Source: Methanosarcina sp.
Lineage (GTDB): Archaea > Halobacteriota > Methanosarcinia > Methanosarcinales > Methanosarcinaceae
Direction: 5' to 3'
Length of the DNA: 10,954 bases
NCBI GenBank assembly: GCA_017883485.1
Contig: JADGNM010000051.1
Span: 1 to 10,954 of the forward strand
Shown here: positions 6,105 to 10,954 of the stretch, piece after piece
Numbering within the stretch: position 1 is the stretch's first letter
How the letters are laid out: each line of letters starts with the position of its first letter
Made by a program: the position numbers and the translations under genes
The notes under the pieces: generated by a model
Told to the model about the DNA's origin: nothing
The model's input: only the letters and a program-made list of their open reading frames with translations
Database searches by the model: none

Positions 6105-6455
6105 TTAAGCCAAGGGAGTTTTTGGACTGTTTGGCGTTAAGTAAAGGTGGCCTTTGTAGTCTATTGCTAGACCTTCGAAAGTCAATCCGAAGAGATCCTG
6201 GTACTCATTCTCGATCAAAAGTGCACATAGATAAATGCCTGACACACTCTTGGGTTTCTCACCTGGTTTTACAAAGTACCTTAGATTTTTAAGTTTGTAA
6301 TCCTTATCAAGGACGTATATCAACTCGTGACCATCATCCTTTTTCAGGCATATCATAGTGGCATATCGATAGCCATCATTTTTTGCATCCTGAACAGCTT
6401 TTAGCACATCTGCGCTGCTTTTCATTTCTATGGCATCTATGGTATTCTTAAGCAT
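6105..6455 (-). CDS. echD: Ech hydrogenase subunit EchD (NuoC-like)
   Basis: This 116-residue hydrophilic protein corresponds to the 30-kDa (NuoC) subunit of complex I, in the short form typical of Ech. The diagnostic region is C-terminal: IENEYQDLFGLTFEGLA, matching the family pattern of acidic residue, Y-DLFG, then [I/L]xFxG. The N-terminal part is alpha/beta (about residues 12-60, with YATMICLKKDDGHELIYVLD). It has no cofactor motifs and serves as a scaffold that packs EchE against EchC. The start overlaps the end of echC by 8 bases, indicating translational coupling. No other start is needed to cover the family length. Confidence 0.92.
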   Translation of the reverse strand: MLKNTIDAIEMKSSADVLKAVQDAKNDGYRYATMICLKKDDGHELIYVLDKDYKLKNLRYFVKPGEKPKSVSGIYLCALLIENEYQDLFGLTFEGLAIDYKGHLYLTPNSPKTPLA

Positions 6456-6918
6456 TTGATGGCACCTCGTTTCCTTTCATTTTTACCTCTTTTCCTTTAA
6501 CATTCCCTTTCTTCTTATTTTCCAGTATGGAAAGTGCTGCTACCACTCCATCAAGTATGGCTTCAGGCCTTGGGCAGCATCCGGGAACATATGCATCTAC
6601 GGGTATGACCTGGTCCACTCCGCCTATTACATTATAGCAGTCATGGAAAATGCCGCCTGTGGAAGCACAGGCGCCTACTGCTAAAACAACTTTGGGGTCC
6701 GGAACCTGGTTATAGAGGTTTTTAAGCACATTTACATTTTTATAATTTACCGAGCCCGTGACTACCATTATATCAGCTTGCTTTGGAGTTCCGATGTTTA
6801 AAACACCAAATCTTTCAGCATCATATAGAGGAGTAAGACAAGCTACTACTTCAATATCACAGCCATTGCAGCTGTTCACATTTACATGTATAATCCATGG
6901 GGACTTTGCCAATGTCAT
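6448..6918 (-). CDS. echC: Ech hydrogenase small subunit EchC, [4Fe-4S] NuoB-like
   Basis: The subunit carries the proximal [4Fe-4S] cluster and is homologous to NuoB. With the start at 6918 it has 156 residues beginning MTLAKSPWIIHVNVNSCNGC. Cluster ligands are Cys17 and Cys20 (NSCNGCD), Cys84 (VGACAS) and Cys114 of PGCCPRPE. It takes electrons from EchF and hands them to the [NiFe] site in EchE. An upstream ATG at 6930 adds MRNV. I prefer 6918 because GAGGA lies five bases before it and because the ATG at 6930 directly abuts the echB stop without room for a site of its own. The last 20 or so residues are lysine-rich (NKKKGNVKGKEVKMKG) and extend past the conserved fold, overlapping echD by 8 bases. 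Confidence 0.95.
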   Translation of the reverse strand: MTLAKSPWIIHVNVNSCNGCDIEVVACLTPLYDAERFGVLNIGTPKQADIMVVTGSVNYKNVNVLKNLYNQVPDPKVVLAVGACASTGGIFHDCYNVIGGVDQVIPVDAYVPGCCPRPEAILDGVVAALSILENKKKGNVKGKEVKMKGNEVPSNA

Positions 6919-6930
6919 AACATTCCTCAT

Positions 6931-7800
6931 TTACGCAGGTTTGAAATAGAAATAATAGACGATCAATATGTTTGCGATTGAGATAATCAGTAATATTGAC
7001 CAGCTTACTTTAAGCATCCATTGCCAGTACACTCTTGCAGTAATATTGTCCATTATAATTACGAACAAGAAAGCAATCACTGCTAGAAGTAATCCGATTA
7101 TTATATTTGAACTCCAGAACATGAACATAAGTCCTAATAAGAACACATATTCATAGAAGTGGCCAATCTCAATTCCGCCCAACCCGGGTCCTGAATATTC
7201 CGTAAGCATACCTTTAACCAGTTCCTGGTGGGCATGGTGAGAGGTCGAATAATCGAAGGGTGATTTTTTAAATTTAATATTCATAACAAACAACATTGAT
7301 ATGAATATCAGCGGTATGTATGCTAAGAGAGGACTCGATAAAGTGCTCAGTGCAGACAGTTTAAAGGTGCCGGTAAGCAAGTATATTGCCAGAGCATATA
7401 AAATTAATATTGGCTCATAAGACAATATAGCCATAATTTCTCTTGAGCTTCCGACTCTGGCGTATGGAGAACCGGTACTCATTCCTCCTACTATGAGGGC
7501 TACTGATGATATTGTATAAACAAATATGATCATCAGCATATCCATTCCGAAGACCAGCATCAAGAGGCTCAAAATCACAAAGACTACGTAAATCACTACG
7601 TAGAAGTTTTGAGCCGGATGCACAATCATGTTGTCTTTTTTGAAGAGTTTCACAACATCATAGTAGGGCTGTAAAAGAGGAGGACCTACTCTACCTTGCA
7701 GTCTTGCTGTAAGTTTCCTATCAATACCTGCAATTAAGCAGCCAAGGATAGGAGCACCAATTAATACGAGAACAATTTTTAGAATATCGAAACTGTTCAT
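6931..7800 (-). CDS. echB: Ech hydrogenase membrane subunit EchB (NuoH-like)
   Basis: The 289-residue membrane protein is the NuoH/HycD-type subunit that joins the hydrophilic arm to the ion-pumping module. About eight hydrophobic segments are visible. The first is followed by the cytoplasmic loop DRKLTARLQGRVGPPLLQPY, VVKLFKK, the hallmark of this family. A second conserved loop reads FDYSTSHHAHQELVKGMLTE, then YSGPGLGGIEIGHFYEYVFL, with the acidic residues (E188-type loop) that form the quinone-site-like cavity in complex I. The gene starts at ATG 7800, whose ATGA overlaps the echA stop, and has GGAGGGG four to ten bases upstream, so translation is coupled to echA. It ends at TAA just before the alternative ATG of echC. 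Confidence 0.96.
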   Translation of the reverse strand: MNSFDILKIVLVLIGAPILGCLIAGIDRKLTARLQGRVGPPLLQPYYDVVKLFKKDNMIVHPAQNFYVVIYVVFVILSLLMLVFGMDMLMIIFVYTISSVALIVGGMSTGSPYARVGSSREIMAILSYEPILILYALAIYLLTGTFKLSALSTLSSPLLAYIPLIFISMLFVMNIKFKKSPFDYSTSHHAHQELVKGMLTEYSGPGLGGIEIGHFYEYVFLLGLMFMFWSSNIIIGLLLAVIAFLFVIIMDNITARVYWQWMLKVSWSILLIISIANILIVYYFYFKPA

Positions 7801-9710
7801 AATACCCCTCCTGCTAATGCAGCTACAATAAGCAGTATGGAAATTACGTATCCCAGTGTTGTAAGCTTACTTTCTCCAAAGACATTTTGAAGATAAATGT
7901 TGGAGGCACTGCTTTTATCGTAAGCGCAAAGCCCGTTTCTGAACATTAATCTGTCTTTCTCAAGACTGTTTTCCCCACACAAATAATAGGAAGACATACG
8001 GGGAGCGAACATGTTTTTAGTAGCGTAGTAGATCAGAATGGCCAGTGCAATCACTATGAATATCAATGCATAAGCAAATGTCCCAATCTCAGATGAGAAT
8101 TGTCCACCTGCTCCTGTAACGGAAGGAGCAATATTGAGCATAGTCGCAACCTGAGGCTTAATGAAGGCATCATATATTGAAAATACAAGAATACTCGTAG
8201 CTACAATACATAATCCAAGGAACGACAGTGGGAAATATGTTTCCGGTTTTTGGTGGTGAACTGCATTTTTGTCCATAGTGGTAGACAATATTGTTCCGAG
8301 CCATTTAACGTAATAAACTGTAGTGAGTGCACTTCCCAGTATCATGAATATAGATACAATAGGATTGCTTGAAGCAACTTCCATTGTTACCCATTTTGTG
8401 AGCAATACTCCGAATGGAGGTAACAGCATGGATATCATACCCAGAGAGATAAGCATGGTAAGAAGGGGAGCTTTGTTTATTAACCCCGACATATCTTCGA
8501 TATCTCTGCTTCCAATAGTGTGTTCGATTTCACCTGTGCAGAGGAAGAGCAGGGCTTTTGATATGGCGTGGAACAGAATTAGCATAATCGCAGCAGCTAC
8601 TGCCAGAGGCGTACCTATTCCTGCGCTTGCGATAATTAATCCCAGGTTTGCAATAGTTGAATATGCAAGCACTCTTTTAGCATTTCTCTGGGATAAGGCT
8701 AAAGCTGAAGTCATAACGAAAGTGAAGGCTCCAAAGAGGGCAATAGCTGTTCCAAGGTTTGTGCCCGCAAAAGCCGGTACAAGTTTGACAACTAAAAATG
8801 CACCAGCGTTAACCATTGTACTTGAGTGCAGTAAAGCGGAAACAGGAGTTGGTGCTACCATTGCGCCTAAGAGCCAGCTCTGGAAAGGCATCTGAGCAGA
8901 TTTCGCAAAGCCTCCAATACATAGTAAGGCAACAGGAAGAGCTACAGCAGCCATCGCTGTTGCATTAGTTCCAGCGTAAGCTCCAATTCCAGAAAGGGTA
9001 CTTATTTCATAATTAGTAGCGAGCAGAACTATGCCTATAGAAAAAGCAATTCCACCAACCAGGTTTAAAGCCAGAGCCCTGAAACCATTATTTATTCCCT
9101 CTTCATCCATGTTGTATGAGATCAACACGAATGAACACAGAGTTGTTAGTTCCCAGAAAAGAAACAGCCATCCTAGTGTGTCAGCCATTACGAGACCATT
9201 CATGGCTGCCAGGAAGAAGCTCATTGTAAAGTAAAATATCTTTTGCCTATTCAGATGTCTGTGCTCCTCATAGTGATCCATATATCCGGTTGCGAATAGA
9301 ATAATCGCGGTACCGACTATGTTCACAATTAATATCATGATCTGAGAAAATTGATCAATATTAAAAGCAGCACCTTCAGCACCATGAACATTGGCATAAG
9401 TGTAACCAAATATAGCTGCTGAAATTATCCCTAGTCCAAGCGTAGGCCAGTTTTTATATTTTAATGACACAGCAAGAATAAATAGTATAACTAGCACTTC
9501 TAGTACAAAGACAATATTTTCCAATATTGCGAAATTTGATTCAGGAACCGGAACTACTCCAGTACCATCCATTACTAATTTAACTGATAAAGCTACTCCT
9601 AATATGAAAAAAGCCCAAGCAAGAATCTTATATAGCGATTTGGGAAGGGCTACAAATAAAATCGAAAAAATTACAGGTACTATAATTAGTAGCGAAATTG
9701 TATCCAACAT
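7797..9710 (-). CDS. echA: Ech hydrogenase membrane subunit EchA (NuoL/Mrp antiporter-like)
   Basis: This 637-residue polytopic protein is the ion-translocating subunit, of the NuoL/MrpA type, with about 15-16 membrane segments. Conserved channel residues are visible: Glu187 in LFWELTTLCSF, Lys270 in GGFAKSAQMPFQSWL, His295 in LLHSSTMVNAG, Lys345 in RNAKRVLAYSTI, His381/Lys385 in HAISKALLF, and Lys439 in LLTKWV. These match the Glu-Lys-Lys/His-Lys axis of proton transfer in complex I. The C-terminal part (about 460-637) has a further membrane helix pair and the loop YYLCGENS, as in other EchA proteins. A GGAGGAT site (9718-9724) supports ATG 9710. It is the first gene of the operon and is preceded by a long AT-rich region. 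Gene length and motif set indicate an intact protein. Confidence 0.96.
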   Translation of the reverse strand: MLDTISLLIIVPVIFSILFVALPKSLYKILAWAFFILGVALSVKLVMDGTGVVPVPESNFAILENIVFVLEVLVILFILAVSLKYKNWPTLGLGIISAAIFGYTYANVHGAEGAAFNIDQFSQIMILIVNIVGTAIILFATGYMDHYEEHRHLNRQKIFYFTMSFFLAAMNGLVMADTLGWLFLFWELTTLCSFVLISYNMDEEGINNGFRALALNLVGGIAFSIGIVLLATNYEISTLSGIGAYAGTNATAMAAVALPVALLCIGGFAKSAQMPFQSWLLGAMVAPTPVSALLHSSTMVNAGAFLVVKLVPAFAGTNLGTAIALFGAFTFVMTSALALSQRNAKRVLAYSTIANLGLIIASAGIGTPLAVAAAIMLILFHAISKALLFLCTGEIEHTIGSRDIEDMSGLINKAPLLTMLISLGMISMLLPPFGVLLTKWVTMEVASSNPIVSIFMILGSALTTVYYVKWLGTILSTTMDKNAVHHQKPETYFPLSFLGLCIVATSILVFSIYDAFIKPQVATMLNIAPSVTGAGGQFSSEIGTFAYALIFIVIALAILIYYATKNMFAPRMSSYYLCGENSLEKDRLMFRNGLCAYDKSSASNIYLQNVFGESKLTTLGYVISILLIVAALAGGVL

Positions 9711-9717
9711 ATAATAT

Positions 9718-9724
9718 ATCCTCC
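9718..9724 (-). promoter_or_regulatory. Ribosome binding site of echA
   Basis: GGAGGAT on the minus strand, seven bases before ATG 9710. It is a full match to the archaeal anti-Shine-Dalgarno core. It also shows that echA is translated from a leadered mRNA. Confidence 0.8.
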
Positions 9725-9831
9725 GATCTACTTCGTCTCTGTCTATTCCTCTGTTCGTCTTCCAATGAACTTCTATTCTGGTTGTTTAATCCTCCATTTG
9801 TTACTATAGGACATACGCAGTTGAATAACAA

Positions 9832-9855
9832 AATCACATATAGTGAGCTGTGATT
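9832..9855. promoter_or_regulatory. Inverted repeat AATCACA-N10-TGTGATT upstream of echA
   Basis: The arms AATCACA (9832-9838) and TGTGATT (9849-9855) are perfect inverted copies with a 10-base spacer; the whole site ends about 120 bases before the echA ATG. On the minus strand the spacer and right arm read CACTATATGTG, so a TATA-like element lies inside the palindrome. This is the geometry of an operator over a promoter, or of a leader stem-loop. Confidence 0.45.
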
Positions 9856-10000
9856 AGTTTCGCGTTTTAGAGATTTCAAGGCTTCATGATATCGGTTTCC
9901 TTGGTTCAATTGCGTATTTCCTGAACATATAAGAATATGGACTTAAATAGCCCGCAATATTATAAGATCCTTGAATCAAAACTACAAGAAATAACAATGC

Positions 10001-10033
10001 GTAAACAATATCGATATAGTATCGACATGTTAC
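10001..10033. promoter_or_regulatory. Concentric palindrome upstream of ech
   Basis: An inner perfect palindrome, TCGATA-TAG-TATCGA (10011-10025), is centred on 10018. An outer pair, GTAAACA (10001-10007) with TGTTAC (10028-10033), has nearly the same centre. The whole 33-base unit is therefore symmetrical at two levels, about 290-320 bases upstream of echA. It could bind a dimeric regulator or fold as a hairpin if transcribed. Confidence 0.4.
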
Positions 10034-10201
10034 AAATATAACAAAGGCATATTTAAAGATAGTGATTTTTTTTTCATTTTTATTTGTGGCTCTCAGATTA
10101 GAATTTTGACTTAAGAATCTATCCTTTTTTTCACTATTCTGGTCGTTAATTGTTTTTTTCGTTATAGATAGATTTAAATATAATAAAAATAGGTCGATTT
10201 G

Positions 10202-10230
10202 ATACCGAAAGCAGTTTGGTATATAAAAAA
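10202..10230 (-). promoter_or_regulatory. Candidate distal ech promoter with adjacent inverted repeat
   Basis: The minus strand reads ACTATTTTTTATATACC, a good archaeal TATA box, at about 10218-10232. Directly downstream on that strand an imperfect hairpin forms between GGTAT (10218-10222 forward) and ATACC (10202-10206), with AAA/TTT inside. If used, this promoter would give a leader of nearly 500 bases. Confidence 0.3.
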
Positions 10231-10510
10231 TAGTTTCCTTCAGGAAGATTATATTACTCACAAAATTACTGGAGTTTGATAGTAAACAAATGTCACCGAC
10301 TCCTAAACTCGATTAGTGCATAAAACGCAGTTAATACGTACATCACTAAATACCAACACATGTTACTAACTGATTACAAATATTACTACTAATATTAATA
10401 TACCATTAACGTGTTATTGTTTAGCAAACTAAATCTTATTGAAACAGGCAATTCTACTTTCCTTCGTATTACATTCAATAATTAAGAAATAAGTGTCCAA
10501 CAATATTGTA

Positions 10511-10527
10511 ACTCAATTTCATTGAGT
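10511..10527. repeat. Perfect small inverted repeat ACTCAAT-TTC-ATTGAGT
   Basis: Seven-base arms with a three-base loop, about 130 bases before the start of the small cysteine-rich gene and outside any gene. There is no T run after it on either strand, so it does not look like a terminator. A role as operator or as a short hairpin is possible. Confidence 0.4.
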
Positions 10528-10659
10528 AGTTTAATTAGAATATGAACCTGAGTTGCATTGCTCTCAAAAAAAACGAATTAAAAAGCTTTGATGGATGTAA
10601 GATTAAAGGTGGGAACTATTCGATCGATAGAGTTTTTATCCTGATCGAGGCAATAGGTC

Positions 10660-10818
10660 ATGTTAAAATGTTCAATTTGCAGAAAGGAAGCAAACTCTCT
10701 GCTCCGGGTAAAACACCGTAAACACGGGATTATAAAGATTTGTTTCGAATGCTGGGAAGTGGAACAGGGAAACCAGAACCTGCTTCATCTGGAAGGGGGA
10801 TGTGGGTGCTGCGGATGA
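10660..10818 (+). CDS. Small cysteine-rich, probably zinc-binding protein (52 aa)
   Basis: The frame starts at ATG 10660, has GAGG nine bases upstream (10647-10650), and ends at TGA 10816-10818. The product begins MLKCSICRKEANSLLRVKHR and ends LHLEGGCGCCG. Seven cysteines fall in a clear pattern: Cys4/Cys7 (CSIC), Cys28/Cys31 (CFEC) and Cys48/Cys50/Cys51 (CGCC). The first two CxxC pairs, 20 residues apart, are what a zinc ribbon or treble-clef-like knuckle needs. The middle part is basic (RVKHRKHG, 16-23). The antisense frame in the same place has no such order. I do not recognise a named family. Methanosarcina species are known to express many small proteins, and a role in nucleic-acid or protein binding is only an inference. 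It is divergent from ech, about 950 bases away. Confidence 0.7.
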   Translation: MLKCSICRKEANSLLRVKHRKHGIIKICFECWEVEQGNQNLLHLEGGCGCCG

Positions 10819-10954
10819 ATTATTATTAACAGCATTAACGTATGAAGAAGGTTTGTATCCTGGATTCCCGTCCACTCATAACGAGGTAGGTGGGTTCACC
10901 CCCAGACATGGTACAGCTGTTCTTGTTTTCTAGCACCTCGTCGTCGTCATCCAA
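10819..10954. other. Right-edge sequence with a long-range inverted repeat
   Basis: After the small gene there is no further frame of note. ACGAGGT (10881-10887) pairs with ACCTCGT (10935-10941). Between them lie a short hairpin, GGTG-GGTT-CACC (10889-10900), and the palindrome CAGCTG (10914-10919). The arrangement could be a branched RNA, but the window ends 13 bases later. Confidence 0.3.

Larger units (their letters stand above)
9725..10659. other. AT-rich intergenic region upstream of the ech operon
   Basis: No convincing long gene is present in about 935 bases, and the DNA is visibly more AT-rich than both flanks. Minus-strand frames of 125 codons (GTG at 10261) and 93 codons (9909) lack ribosome binding sites, family motifs and coding-like composition. 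The region must hold the ech promoter. Minus-strand TATA-like runs occur at about 10219-10230 (TTTTTTATATA), 10173-10185, 10048-10058 and 9836-9846. It also holds inverted repeats at 9832-9855, 10001-10033, 10202-10222 and 10511-10527. Which TATA-like run is used cannot be told from sequence; the leader could be anything from about 100 to 480 bases. Confidence 0.6.

Noticed and set aside
8323..8895. Plus-strand 190-codon frame inside echA
   Set aside because: It is antisense to the conserved core of EchA, including its channel residues, and is a shadow of that gene.
9628..9909. Minus-strand 93-codon frame overlapping the echA start
   Set aside because: It overlaps the first part of echA in another frame and has no supporting site.
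9884..10261. Minus-strand 125-codon frame upstream of echA with two hydrophobic stretches
   Set aside because: GTG start without a ribosome binding site, residue composition of AT-rich noncoding DNA (many Asn, Lys, Ile, Tyr) and no recognisable motif. It remains a weak possibility.
10672..10875. Minus-strand 67-codon frame at the right edge
   Set aside because: It is antisense to the cysteine-rich gene, which has the ordered motifs and a ribosome binding site.
10881..10941. Possible tRNA
   Set aside because: A GGTTCA-like loop is present, but the remaining arms and the conserved D- and anticodon-loop bases are not.
1..10954. CRISPR array, insertion sequence or transposase
   Set aside because: No spaced repeats of CRISPR type, no transposase frame and no paired terminal repeats with target duplications were seen; the repeats present are short and local.

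Overview
The window looks like chromosome from a methanogenic archaeon of the genus Methanosarcina. The strongest evidence is a complete six-gene ech operon (energy-converting [NiFe] hydrogenase) in the order echA-B-C-D-E-F, as known from M. barkeri and M. mazei. An archaeal-type NikR, a PaaK/coenzyme-F390-synthetase-like adenylating enzyme, GGTGAT- and GGAGG-type ribosome binding sites, TATA-like promoters, oligo-T terminators and long AT-rich intergenic DNA fit the same assignment. This is family recognition by eye; no database search was run.

Layout. Bases 1-262 hold nothing I can identify. Bases 263-505 (minus) are the C-terminal half of a peroxiredoxin (Bcp type) with no N-terminal half, so a remnant. 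Bases 515-1539 (minus) hold one membrane-protein gene split in two by a one-base deletion near 1034-1036. A short intergenic region with a 13-bp tandem repeat separates it from a divergent endonuclease V-like pyrimidine-dimer glycosylase gene (1700-2029, plus). A PaaK-family ligase gene follows (2144-3502, plus), then nikR (3801-4223, plus). A gap of about 430 bases with two terminator-like structures and two short repeat clusters lies between nikR and the convergent ech operon (9710 down to 4651, minus). Upstream of echA are about 950 bases of AT-rich DNA without a convincing long gene but with several inverted repeats. At the right edge a 52-codon plus-strand gene (10660-10818) encodes a cysteine-rich, probably zinc-binding miniprotein.

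How the genes fit together. EchA and EchB are the membrane ion-translocating arm. EchC, EchD, EchE and EchF form the hydrophilic arm that carries the [NiFe] site and the iron-sulfur chain. The complex couples ferredoxin oxidation with proton reduction (or the reverse) to ion transport. Its catalytic subunit needs nickel, and the next gene is the nickel-sensing regulator NikR. The nikR promoter carries an inverted repeat (TAATAC-N15-GTATTA) just downstream of the TATA box, with nearly the geometry of the E. coli NikR operator, so NikR autoregulation is a plausible inference. Different inverted repeats lie upstream of echA. The left third, with two broken genes side by side, looks like a region of gene decay.
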